A DNA stretch of 9,478 nucleotides from an uncultured Caulobacteraceae bacterium (GCA_937952995.1 CALFYB010000328.1:1-9478), one strand, 5' to 3'. Shown: positions 1 through 5,646, numbered from the stretch's first letter. Notes: a model not told the origin generated them from the sequence alone. Translations and numbers: made by a program.

Positions 1-683
1 AGGTCCTCAGGTAGATTTTCAGCCCAAGACTCAAACAACTTTAGAACCTGGGCACCCGCCTTGGCCTGCATGATTAGATAGAGGGCTGTGGCCTCAACCA
101 ATATGTCCAAAAGGCCATCGAGCGCCTCTGGATGGGTATAGGCATAGGTCCGCGCACCGGTACGGTCGCTGGAGCCTCCCTCGATCATATAGGTCGCTAC
201 CGTCCAAGGCGCGCCAGCAAAGCCGATCAGGGCCCGTTCAGGCTCCAAGGCAGCACGAACCCGGCTCAAGGTCTCACCGACCGCCGATAGTCTACCGGTA
301 GAGGCCTCGATCTGGTCGCGCATACTATCGAGTGACGGCAAGGTTCCGAGTTTCGGACCCTCCCCGACCTCAAACCGAACATCCTGTCCCAAGGCACCGG
401 GAATCAGCAGGATGTCGGCAAAAACAATCGCCGCACTGAAGGGAAAGCGACGCATGGGCTGCAAGGTGGCTTCAGCGGCCTTTTCAGGGTCCAGACAGAA
501 CGAGATGAAATCCGGTGCCGTCGCGCGCAAAGCTCGATATTCCGGCAAATATCGTCCCGCTTGGCGCATGAACCAGATCGGAGGTTTAGCCAAGCTTTGA
601 CCACCAAGAACCTTAAGCAAGGCTGGTGTCGATGAAACGGCGGAGCCGCTCTGTGTCGCTGTCGGGGTCGGGGTCTGGTTCAT
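1..683 (-). CDS. hemE: Uroporphyrinogen decarboxylase, 5' part (runs off window)
   Basis: Decarboxylates the four acetate side chains of uroporphyrinogen III to give coproporphyrinogen III, a cytoplasmic step of haem synthesis. Translating the reverse strand from the ATG at 683-681 gives 227 open codons to the window edge; the family is usually about 340-360 residues, so roughly the C-terminal third is missing. The family signature is clear: PPIWFMRQAGRYLPEYR at residues 34-50 (substrate-binding arginines about R40 and R44), FADIL at 88-92 with the key aspartate D90, and GFAGAPWTVATYMIEG at 154-169 with the conserved tyrosine Y165. The first 20 or so residues are Thr/Ser-rich and look disordered. 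The ribosome site is weak (AAGAGAG just upstream). It reads away from the putative origin, as hemE does at C. crescentus Cori. Identity is near certain; the exact start is a little less so. Confidence 0.96.
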   Translation of the reverse strand, partial: MNQTPTPTATQSGSAVSSTPALLKVLGGQSLAKPPIWFMRQAGRYLPEYRALRATAPDFISFCLDPEKAAEATLQPMRRFPFSAAIVFADILLIPGALGQDVRFEVGEGPKLGTLPSLDSMRDQIEASTGRLSAVGETLSRVRAALEPERALIGFAGAPWTVATYMIEGGSSDRTGARTYAYTHPEALDGLLDILVEATALYLIMQAKAGAQVLKLFESWAENLPED

Positions 684-745
684 GGCTCTCTTAAAGCCAT
701 TTCCCTGACCATACTCAAGCCCACACCCCCTCGAAGGCCTCTTCC

Positions 746-776
746 TATTCTTATTAAGAGAAGAATAAAAATATTT
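746..776. repeat. AT-rich inverted repeat near hemE; possible unwinding element
   Basis: TATTCTT at 746-752 and AAGAATA at 761-767 form a perfect 7-bp inverted repeat with an 8-nt loop, followed by an A/T run to 776. Only 4 of the 31 bases are G or C, the lowest in the intergenic region. Its place near hemE fits a DNA unwinding element, but it could equally be part of a hemE promoter. It also contains TTAA at 754-757, with only a degenerate partner (ATAA) seven bases on. Function is inferred. Confidence 0.45.
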
Positions 777-859
777 GGGATGAAGGTTGGGGCAGAGAAG
801 ACCCGGGACAGATCGATTGGTAGCTGGGAAATCCAAAAGCGACCCACCTAGGTTTCAGC

Positions 860-893
860 CCTTATCCCCAGTTCCCTAGGGGGTCGGATAAGG
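860..893. repeat. Inverted repeat CCTTATCC / GGATAAGG around a DnaA box
   Basis: The arms at 860-867 and 886-893 are perfect 8-bp inverted copies, separated by 18 bp that include the palindrome CCCTAGGG at 874-881. Each arm carries the TTATCC core of a DnaA box, in opposite orientations; only the left one continues into a near-consensus box. Confidence 0.6.
862..870 (+). promoter_or_regulatory. DnaA box, 8 of 9 bases
   Basis: TTATCCCCA differs from the E. coli consensus TTATCCACA only at the seventh base. It also contains TCCCCA, the short W-box type of weak DnaA site described at C. crescentus Cori. It sits in the left arm of the inverted repeat at 860-893. Binding is inferred from sequence and location. 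Confidence 0.6.
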
Positions 894-917
894 ACCTGTG
901 AAAACCGGGGATTGTTT

Positions 918-922
918 GAATC
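918..922. promoter_or_regulatory. GANTC (CcrM-type methylation) site
   Basis: GAATC matches the target of the cell-cycle adenine methyltransferase CcrM found in many Alphaproteobacteria. It is one of only two GANTC sites that I see in the non-coding gap, 13 bp before the first CtrA box. Confidence 0.5.
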
Positions 923-934
923 TGCTTGAAGAGA

Positions 935-949
935 TTAACAAATCCTTAA
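935..949. promoter_or_regulatory. CtrA box (TTAA-N7-TTAA)
   Basis: TTAACAAATCCTTAA is an exact match to the full CtrA consensus, with TTAA at 935-938 and 946-949 and a 7-base spacer. In C. crescentus phosphorylated CtrA binds such boxes in the origin and blocks initiation in swarmer cells. The same role here is inferred from the motif and gene context. Confidence 0.75.
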
Positions 950-970
950 CGACATGGTCGCCGAGGCCGT

Positions 971-975
971 GAGTC
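971..975. promoter_or_regulatory. GANTC (CcrM-type methylation) site
   Basis: GAGTC lies one base before the second CtrA-type box (977-990), so methylation state and CtrA binding could in principle influence each other. This is the second of the two GANTC sites in the gap. Confidence 0.5.
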
Positions 976-976
976 G

Positions 977-990
977 TTAAAATTTGTTAA
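977..990. promoter_or_regulatory. CtrA-type box with 6-base spacer
   Basis: TTAA at 977-980 and 987-990 are separated by six bases rather than the canonical seven. The right half reads TTAACCAT (987-994), an exact match to the strong CtrA half-site. Its left edge is 42 bp from that of the box at 935, close to four helical turns. Binding is likely at the right half at least; the effect of the short spacer is unknown. Confidence 0.6.
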
Positions 991-1040
991 CCATAAAATC
1001 TCAACCGCGTGATCGGCTAAGCGTCAACCACCCAAGGCCG

Positions 1041-1074
1041 GGGAAAAGACGTGGCAAAATGTAGCCGTTTTCCC
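1041..1074. repeat. Inverted repeat GGGAAAA / TTTTCCC
   Basis: Perfect 7-bp arms at 1041-1047 and 1068-1074 with a 20-bp spacer, inside the putative origin. There is no T-tract, and no transcript is expected to end here, so a protein-binding site is more likely than a terminator. No known factor can be named. Confidence 0.35.
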
Positions 1075-1129
1075 ACGATCGATTGGCGCGCCGCGAGCAC
1101 TCAAAATAGCCCCCAAATCCGCCACCGCA

Positions 1130-1158
1130 TTGACCCTTGTCATTAAGATCTCGTTAAC
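1130..1158 (+). promoter_or_regulatory. Possible promoter for the ppsR-maf-aroE cluster
   Basis: TTGACC at 1130-1135 is a good -35 match. Seventeen bases later GTTAAC (1153-1158) sits at the -10 position but matches TATAAT poorly. The CtrA box at 1143-1157 lies across the spacer and -10, so CtrA could repress or replace ordinary polymerase binding. This is a weak prediction based on spacing and position alone. Confidence 0.3.
1143..1157. promoter_or_regulatory. CtrA box (TTAA-N7-TTAA)
   Basis: TTAAGATCTCGTTAA is a second exact consensus match (TTAA at 1143-1146 and 1154-1157). It lies 73 bp before the chosen start of the ppsR-like gene and four bases from a DnaA-like box at 1162-1170, so CtrA and DnaA would bind close together. 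Confidence 0.75.
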
Positions 1159-1161
1159 CTT

Positions 1162-1170
1162 TTCTCCACA
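1162..1170 (+). promoter_or_regulatory. DnaA-like box, 8 of 9 bases
   Basis: TTCTCCACA differs from TTATCCACA only at the third base and keeps the CCACA end. It adjoins the CtrA box at 1143-1157. A single 9-mer with one mismatch is weak evidence alone; its position in the origin gap raises its value. Confidence 0.45.
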
Positions 1171-1230
1171 GATCATTTTCCAAAACCACAATGCTTGCCG
1201 AACCAAGACCTTGAGGGCATGACTAGAGCC

Positions 1231-2079
1231 ATGAGCCATACCCCGCGCATCGCCACCTATTTTCATGTTCACCTCGTGTCGGACTCCACCGGCGAGACGC
1301 TTAATGCCATGGCTAAGGCGGTTTGCGCCCGGTTTGATGATGTTCTGCCAATTGAGCACGTCTACGCACTTGTTCGGTCCCCGCGCCAGTTAGAGCGGGT
1401 CTTGAAAGAGATCGAGGCCTCGCCAGGGATCGTCATCCACACCATCGTCGATAAAGACCTGCGCGTGGCGCTGGAAGAAGGCTGCCGAGATATCGATATG
1501 GGCTGCATCGCGGCGCTCGATCCTTTGGTATCATCTCTAGCCCGTTATCTGGGCGCTTCCTTGTCGACCCGTGTCGGGGCGCAGCACACGCTCGACCATG
1601 ACTATTTCAACCGCATTGAGGCCCTCAACTACGCGATTGGCCATGATGATGGTCAAGGCACACAGCACCTCGAGTCCGCTGACGTCGTTTTGGTTGGCGT
1701 CAGCCGAACGTCAAAGACACCGACCTCAATCTATCTCGCCCATCGCGGCATCAGGGCGGCCAATGTGCCTTTGGTCCCCGGCTCGGAGCCGCCGCCGCAA
1801 CTGTTCAATTTGAAACGCGCGATGGTCGTAGGTTTGACCGTATCCCCAGACCGATTGATCCAGATCCGCCGCAACCGCCTCTTGAGCCTAAAGGAGGACC
1901 GGGAAAGCACCTATGTCGATACAGAATCTGTGCGTGACGAGATCGTTCGCGCCCGCCGGATGTTTGAAAAACATGGCTGGCCGGTGATCGATGTAACCCG
2001 GCGCTCGGTTGAAGAAACAGCGGCAGCGGTAATGAACCTTCTCTCTGCCGCTAAGGGTGCTGCCGAGACGCCAGCATGA
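1231..2079 (+). CDS. ppsR: Pyruvate phosphate dikinase / PEP synthetase regulatory protein (DUF299 family)
   Basis: Bifunctional kinase and Pi-dependent pyrophosphorylase that switches pyruvate phosphate dikinase or PEP synthetase off and on by phosphorylating an active-site threonine, using ADP as donor; cytoplasmic. With the ATG at 1231 it is 282 residues. YFHVHLVSDSTGETL at 10-24 is the family's N-terminal signature, the nucleotide-binding loop GVSRTSKT is at 156-163, and VIDVTRRSVEETAAAV near the C terminus is also typical. The frame stays open upstream to TTG 1195 and ATG 1219. I chose 1231 because homologues begin only a few residues before the YFH motif; no start has a well-placed ribosome site. 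It is the first gene right of the putative origin, the place of the RP001 gene in Caulobacter. Its stop overlaps the maf start (ATGA). Whether the partner is dikinase or PEP synthetase cannot be told here. Confidence 0.93.
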   Translation: MSHTPRIATYFHVHLVSDSTGETLNAMAKAVCARFDDVLPIEHVYALVRSPRQLERVLKEIEASPGIVIHTIVDKDLRVALEEGCRDIDMGCIAALDPLVSSLARYLGASLSTRVGAQHTLDHDYFNRIEALNYAIGHDDGQGTQHLESADVVLVGVSRTSKTPTSIYLAHRGIRAANVPLVPGSEPPPQLFNLKRAMVVGLTVSPDRLIQIRRNRLLSLKEDRESTYVDTESVRDEIVRARRMFEKHGWPVIDVTRRSVEETAAAVMNLLSAAKGAAETPA

Positions 2080-2690
2080 GTCTGGCCGCAAGTGACGTAC
2101 CAACCCTGATCTTAGCGTCTGGTTCTATAGCGCGGCGGCAAATCTTGGCCGGCGCAGGCGTGCCCTTCGAGGTCATGCCCGCCGACGTCGATGAAGAGAC
2201 CTTAAAAGACGACCTATTGGCTAAGGGTCAGACGCCAAAAGCCATCGCTCAGGCTTTAGCGCTGGCAAAGGCCGTTGCGCGATCAAAACAGTCTCCTGGG
2301 CTGGTTATCGGAGCCGATCAAACGCTCGACCTTAATGGCGCGCTGTTCAATAAGGCCGCGACCATGGCCGATGCCGAAGCCAGCCTTCGTCTATTGAGGG
2401 GCAAGAGGCATCACCTTCATTCCGCCACCGTTCTTGCCCTAGACGGTGAGCCGGTTTGGCAAGAGGTAGTGACCGCAAGCCTGACCATGAGGAACTTTTC
2501 CGATCGGTTTTTGACGACCTATTTGGAACGGCAAGGGTCCTCCATTCTGTCCTGCGTTGGCGGCTATCAACTGGAATCGTTGGGGGTACAGCTATTTGAG
2601 CAGATCGACGGTGACTATTTCACCATCCTTGGGCTACCACTGTCAGGCCTATTGGCGCAGCTAAGACAGTACGGGATTTTGGACGAATGA
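2076..2690 (+). CDS. maf: Maf-like nucleotide pyrophosphatase
   Basis: Maf/HAM1-fold house-cleaning enzyme that hydrolyses modified or non-canonical nucleoside triphosphates to monophosphate and pyrophosphate; cytoplasmic, 204 residues, full length. Visible motifs are LILASGSIARRQIL at 11-24 (phosphate-binding loop), DVDEE at 37-41, VIGADQT at 77-83 with the likely catalytic D81, the lysine in FNKA (K93), RGKRHHLHSATV at 108-119, and the C-terminal block GVQLFEQIDGDYFTILGLPL. ADQ in place of the ADTVV of dTTP/UTP-type Maf, together with GDYFTILGLPL, suggests the YceF-like branch, known to act on 7-methyl-GTP in E. coli; that substrate is inferred. It overlaps its upstream and downstream neighbours by 4 bp each, implying translational coupling. 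Gene order matches the Caulobacter origin region. Confidence 0.92.
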   Translation: MSLAASDVPTLILASGSIARRQILAGAGVPFEVMPADVDEETLKDDLLAKGQTPKAIAQALALAKAVARSKQSPGLVIGADQTLDLNGALFNKAATMADAEASLRLLRGKRHHLHSATVLALDGEPVWQEVVTASLTMRNFSDRFLTTYLERQGSSILSCVGGYQLESLGVQLFEQIDGDYFTILGLPLSGLLAQLRQYGILDE

Positions 2691-3547
2691 TCTCAGGGCA
2701 AACCCGCGTTGCTGGTGTTGTGGGCTGGCCGGTTCGTCATTCGCTAAGCCCGATGGTCCACAACCACTGGCTCCAGGCCAGCGGTACAGATGGCGTCTAT
2801 GTCGCCTTCTCACCGCCACAGGATCGGTTTTTCGAGTTTGCGGGTGGTATGCGCGGCGGGGCCATCCGGGGCCTTAATGTCACCTTGCCCTTCAAGGAGC
2901 AGGCCCTATCCCTTGCTCGGGGCCCAGGTGATCAGATCAGCGACATTGCCCGACTATCCGGAGCGGCGAACCTTGTCCTGTTTGATGAAGATGGAACGGT
3001 TCGGGTTGATAATACCGATGGCGAGGGGCTGCTCTATGCCTTTGCCCGGCAAGCGCCATCTCTCAAACTGACAACAACGCCGGTGGTAATTTTGGGCGCT
3101 GGAGGCGCGGCGCGGGGGGCTGCGGCCGCCTTGATCCTCGCAGGTGTGCCCCGCGTCCACATGGTCAACCGTACGCTGGATAGGGCCCTATCAATCGCTT
3201 CAGCTCTCGGCCCAAAGGTTCAAGCCTTTGACCCGGCTCAAGCTCAAGCCGCTTTTGAGGGCGCTGGCGCAATCATCAACGCAACCTCGCTGGGTCTTGG
3301 CGGCGGCGAGGGGCCGTCGGTTCCGTGGCAATCTGTATCTGAAGGCGCGGTCTTTATGGACATGGTCTATAAGCCCCTAGAAACCGAATTCCTGGCCCAG
3401 GCCAGATCGCGCGGTCATCAAACGGTTGATGGACTAGACATGCTGATTGGTCAGGCCCGGCCGTCGTTTGAAGCCTTCTATGGCGCGCCGCCGCCCCTAT
3501 CGGTTGATGTTCGCGCCCTCGCACTTGCCCAACTGACCGCCGTCTAA
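2687..3547 (+). CDS. aroE: Shikimate dehydrogenase (NADP+)
   Basis: Reduces 3-dehydroshikimate to shikimate with NADPH in the chorismate pathway; cytoplasmic. At 286 residues it is a normal length. The substrate-binding SLSP is at 19-22, NVTLPFK at 64-70 holds the catalytic lysine K70, and NTDG at 109-112 holds the paired aspartate D111. The Rossmann loop GAGGAAR is at 137-143, with NRT at 161-163 as the NADP(H)-selecting motif. INATSLG, FMDMVYKP and DMLIGQA (Q256) complete the active site. The start ATG lies inside the end of maf (ATGA overlap), so there is no separate promoter. All key residues are present, and nothing suggests a quinate-type paralogue. Confidence 0.97.
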   Translation: MISGQTRVAGVVGWPVRHSLSPMVHNHWLQASGTDGVYVAFSPPQDRFFEFAGGMRGGAIRGLNVTLPFKEQALSLARGPGDQISDIARLSGAANLVLFDEDGTVRVDNTDGEGLLYAFARQAPSLKLTTTPVVILGAGGAARGAAAALILAGVPRVHMVNRTLDRALSIASALGPKVQAFDPAQAQAAFEGAGAIINATSLGLGGGEGPSVPWQSVSEGAVFMDMVYKPLETEFLAQARSRGHQTVDGLDMLIGQARPSFEAFYGAPPPLSVDVRALALAQLTAV

Positions 3548-3551
3548 GGAG
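3546..3551 (+). promoter_or_regulatory. Strong ribosome binding site for coaE
   Basis: AAGGAG overlaps the aroE stop codon and stands seven bases before the coaE ATG at 3559. This selects 3559 over the nearer out-of-frame ATG at 3554, which meets a stop after two codons. Confidence 0.75.
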
Positions 3552-3558
3552 CTATGAG

Positions 3559-4149
3559 ATGATCATTGTTGGCCTCACCGGATCGATTGGTATGGGCAAG
3601 TCAACCACATCGGCCATGTTTCAAGCCGAAGGTGTCCCGGTCTATGATGCCGACGCTGCGGTCCACGCGCTCTATGCCAAGGGCGGCGCTGCCGTTGCTC
3701 CCGTAGAGGCGGCCTTTCCAGGTGTGGTCGTTGACGGCGCCATCGACCGTGCCAAGCTTAGCGCTTACGTGGTTGGAAAGCCGGAAGCTCTTAAAAAGTT
3801 AGAGGCAATTGTCCATCCGCTCGTTGGAGAAAGCCGTAAGGTCTTTTTTCAAGCCGCCGCGGAAGCCAATGCTCCCCTCGTGATCCTCGATATTCCGCTC
3901 CTGTTTGAGACCGGCGGCGAGCGGAACGTGGCGGCGGTGATTGTGGTCTCCGCGCCCGAAGAGGTCCAGCGCGAGCGGGTGATGGCCCGGCCAGACATGA
4001 CGGCTGAAAAACTCGACGCCATCTTGGCGCGGCAAATGCCTGATGCTGAAAAACGGGCCCGAGCAGACATCGTTATCGATACCTCTCAGGGCCTCGATAG
4101 TGCGCGTGAACAGGTCCGCGCGGCCATCGCCAAACTTTTGGCCCCTTGA
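3559..4149 (+). CDS. coaE: Dephospho-CoA kinase
   Basis: Phosphorylates the 3'-hydroxyl of dephospho-CoA, the last step of coenzyme A synthesis; cytoplasmic. It is 196 residues, the usual length. The P-loop GSIGMGKS is at 8-15, directly after the IIVGLT start strand. VYDADAAVH at 28-36 carries the conserved acidic residues of the substrate site, IVHP is at 84-87, and ILDIPLLFETGG at 109-120 is the family's core block. RARADIVIDTS near the C terminus is also characteristic. It follows aroE by 11 bp and has the best ribosome site in the cluster. It is followed closely by dnaQ. aroE-coaE-dnaQ is a common alphaproteobacterial order. Confidence 0.97.
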   Translation: MIIVGLTGSIGMGKSTTSAMFQAEGVPVYDADAAVHALYAKGGAAVAPVEAAFPGVVVDGAIDRAKLSAYVVGKPEALKKLEAIVHPLVGESRKVFFQAAAEANAPLVILDIPLLFETGGERNVAAVIVVSAPEEVQRERVMARPDMTAEKLDAILARQMPDAEKRARADIVIDTSQGLDSAREQVRAAIAKLLAP

Positions 4150-4180
4150 TCAGAGCCGCGAACATCCGCAAGGATTGGCA

Positions 4181-4906
4181 ATGGCGCGCGAAATTGTCCT
4201 CGATACTGAAACCACCGGCCTAGAGCACAAACAGGGTCACCGACTGGTCGAACTTGGCTGTGTTGAGCTGAACGACCTGTTGCCAACAGGCCGAACCTTT
4301 CATCGCTTTATCGACCCTCAGCGTGCGATTGACCCGGATGCTGAGCGCGTGCACGGGATTTCAAATGCCTTCTTGGTGGGTAAGCCCACCTTTGATGCCC
4401 CAGAGGTCAGTGACGAATTTCTTGATTTCATCGGGGACGCCAAACTCATCGCCCATAATGCCCCCTTTGACCGGGGGTTCATCAATGCGGAGCTAGAGCG
4501 GGCCGGACGCGCGCCCATTCCTGAGGACCGCTGGATTGATACCTTGCCGATGGCGCAGAAGCGCTTTCCGGGGATGTACAATTCCCTCGACGCTCTTTGC
4601 AAACGCTACAAGATTTCGTTGGAATCGCGGGACAAGCACGGCGCTCTGATCGACTCACAGCTGTTAGCGGCCGTTTATCTTGAACTGCAGGGCGGTAAGG
4701 AGCGGGGCTTAGATTTTACCATTGAGCCTAAGGGCGGCATCCAAACCGTTCAATCGGCTGGGCCGGTCGCCTATGGCGCGCGACCGAAGCCGCTTGGCAC
4801 GCGCTCAACAGAGGCGGAGCGCGAGGCGCATGCCAAATTCGTATCTAAGGCCCTGAAAGAAAAGGCCATCTGGTACAAGACTGGGATGTTGGCTGGCGAA
4901 AGCTAA
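4181..4906 (+). CDS. dnaQ: DNA polymerase III epsilon subunit (proofreading exonuclease)
   Basis: 3'-5' exonuclease of the DEDDh family that proofreads for the replicative polymerase core. With ATG 4181 it is 241 residues. The catalytic set is complete: DTETTG at 8-13 (D8, E10), HNAPFDRGF at 92-100 (D97), and HGALIDSQLL at 153-162 (H153, D158). The frame remains open upstream into coaE as far as 4043, but 4181 is chosen because AAGGA at 4170-4174 lies six bases before it and the exonuclease domain begins at once. The C-terminal part (about residues 180-241) is the less conserved tail that would contact the polymerase alpha subunit; this is inferred from the family. It is the last gene of the rightward cluster. 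Confidence 0.95.
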   Translation: MAREIVLDTETTGLEHKQGHRLVELGCVELNDLLPTGRTFHRFIDPQRAIDPDAERVHGISNAFLVGKPTFDAPEVSDEFLDFIGDAKLIAHNAPFDRGFINAELERAGRAPIPEDRWIDTLPMAQKRFPGMYNSLDALCKRYKISLESRDKHGALIDSQLLAAVYLELQGGKERGLDFTIEPKGGIQTVQSAGPVAYGARPKPLGTRSTEAEREAHAKFVSKALKEKAIWYKTGMLAGES

Positions 4907-4918
4907 GTCCCGCCAGCC
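4891..4918. terminator. Hairpin between convergent dnaQ and secB
   Basis: GGCTGGCG (4891-4898) and CGCCAGCC (4911-4918) are perfect 8-bp inverted arms with a 12-nt loop that contains the dnaQ stop codon. The place, between two converging genes, fits a bidirectional terminator, but neither side has a T-tract. It may act as an mRNA 3'-end stabiliser or not at all. Confidence 0.4.
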
Positions 4919-4925
4919 TCAAACC

Positions 4926-5456
4926 TTAGATCGAGATGGTGAAGTCACCGGCGGGCGTACCAGAAGCGGCGGCCTGAGCCTGACGCGCCGCATAGATGCC
5001 GGCAAAATCAATGGGATCCAGCATCAGGGGCGGGAAGCCGCCTTCACTGGACAGGTCTGCGATAATCCGGCGCGCGAAGGGGAACATGAAGCGCGGGCAC
5101 TCGATCAGCAGGACAGGCTCGAGGTCCGCCTCAGGCACGCCCTGAATTTGGAACAGGCCGCCGTAAAGCAGCTCAATATGGAAAACGGCCTCATTTTCAC
5201 GCTGAGCCGTAGCCGACAGCTTCAGATCCACCTCAAACAGGCCGTCCTCGCGACCGCGAGCGTTCATTTCGACGCCAAGCTCGATCTGGGGCTGAGGGGC
5301 ACCGGCGCGCATGGATTCCGGCGCGCGGGGATTTTCGAAAGACAGGTCACGAATGAACTGCGCCAAAATTCGGATACCGGGACCGGTATCAGCGCCGTTC
5401 GGCAAGGGCTGGCCCTCAGGAGCGGTCATGGATGCGCCAGCTTCAGTATCGGTCAT
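4926..5456 (-). CDS. secB: Protein-export chaperone SecB
   Basis: Tetrameric cytoplasmic chaperone that keeps preproteins unfolded and passes them to SecA. It is 176 residues from the ATG at 5456. The conserved block FIRDLSFENPRAP is at 34-46, HIELLYGGLF at 93-102 matches the family core, and CPRFMFPFARRIIADLSSEGGFPPLMLDPIDF (about 120-151) is the diagnostic C-terminal half. The first 25 residues are an acidic, proline-rich extension common in alphaproteobacterial SecB, and an internal ATG at residue 10 is a possible alternative start. The ribosome site is weak for both. A 16-bp inverted repeat (5474-5489) lies 17 bp upstream. It converges on dnaQ and is divergent from timA, the same place as secB near the Caulobacter origin. 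Confidence 0.96.
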   Translation of the reverse strand: MTDTEAGASMTAPEGQPLPNGADTGPGIRILAQFIRDLSFENPRAPESMRAGAPQPQIELGVEMNARGREDGLFEVDLKLSATAQRENEAVFHIELLYGGLFQIQGVPEADLEPVLLIECPRFMFPFARRIIADLSSEGGFPPLMLDPIDFAGIYAARQAQAAASGTPAGDFTISI

Positions 5457-5473
5457 GTGCTCGTCCCGTCTTG

Positions 5474-5489
5474 GGTGAAATGGTTCACC
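5474..5489. repeat. 16-bp inverted repeat upstream of secB
   Basis: GGTGAA and TTCACC arms flank a 4-bp centre (ATGG). It starts 17 bp upstream of the secB ATG, so it may be an operator or an early leader hairpin. No regulator can be named from the sequence. Confidence 0.4.
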
Positions 5490-5556
5490 GTGTGAGGCTT
5501 GGCCCTATCCAGCAGATCGGCCAAATCTGATGTTTTGAAGTCGCGCAGCTAACACG

Positions 5557-5594
5557 GGAGGCGAACTTGCGCAATGTTAAGGCGGCAAGCCTCC
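5557..5594. repeat. Bulged stem-loop in the secB-timA gap
   Basis: GGAGGC (5557-5562) pairs with GCCTCC (5589-5594). After a 4-nt bulge, TTGC (5567-5570) pairs with GCAA (5585-5588), leaving a 14-nt loop. There is no T-tract. The rest of this 266-bp gap (5457-5722) shows no gene; it holds this structure, the repeat at 5474-5489 and a possible promoter at 5621-5646. Confidence 0.3.
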
Positions 5595-5620
5595 TGCTAG
5601 CTAATGACGGCCCCCCTGAC

Positions 5621-5646
5621 TTGTGGCAATGAAATCCCTATATAGT
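5621..5646 (+). promoter_or_regulatory. Possible promoter for timA-mltA-smr
   Basis: TTGTGG at 5621-5626 could be a -35 element, and CTATATAGT at 5638-5646 supplies a -10, with a 12-14 bp spacer within the short range seen for Caulobacter housekeeping promoters. It lies about 80 bp before timA and is the only clear TATA-like run in the gap. This is a prediction by eye. Confidence 0.4.

Larger units (their letters stand above)
684..1230. other. oriC: Putative chromosomal replication origin (Cori-like)
   Basis: A 547-bp stretch with no credible gene, lying between divergent hemE and the DUF299-family dikinase regulator. In Caulobacter crescentus the origin occupies this same gap, and it is defined by CtrA boxes, weak DnaA boxes, CcrM sites and AT-rich DNA. 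All of these elements are visible here: TTAA-N7-TTAA at 935-949 and 1143-1157, a TTAA-N6-TTAA variant at 977-990, TTATCCCCA at 862-870, TTCTCCACA at 1162-1170, GANTC at 918-922 and 971-975, and an AT-rich inverted repeat at 746-776. Short open frames crossing the region do not resemble proteins. The synteny and sites are seen directly; origin function is inferred from them. I could not find a convincing IHF consensus, and dnaA is not in the window. Confidence 0.85.

Noticed and set aside
404..607. Short open frames on both strands inside hemE
   Set aside because: They lie wholly within the confident hemE reading frame and have no family motifs.
1195..1230. N-terminal extension of the ppsR-like gene from TTG 1195 or ATG 1219
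   Set aside because: No ribosome site is placed well for either, and homologues start only a few residues before the YFHVHLVSDSTGET motif. The extension runs into the origin gap.
684..1230. Small RNA or riboswitch in the hemE gap
   Set aside because: The repeats seen are explained better as protein-binding sites. I saw no terminator-like hairpin with a T-tract and no known riboswitch core.
1024..1359. Leftward 111-residue open frame across the origin and start of the ppsR-like gene
   Set aside because: No recognisable protein features, overlaps a confident gene on the other strand, and covers CtrA and DnaA sites.
4043..4180. Longer dnaQ reading frame starting inside coaE
   Set aside because: The extra residues are an out-of-frame reading of the coaE end. 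ATG 4181 has an AAGGA at good distance and starts right at the exonuclease domain.
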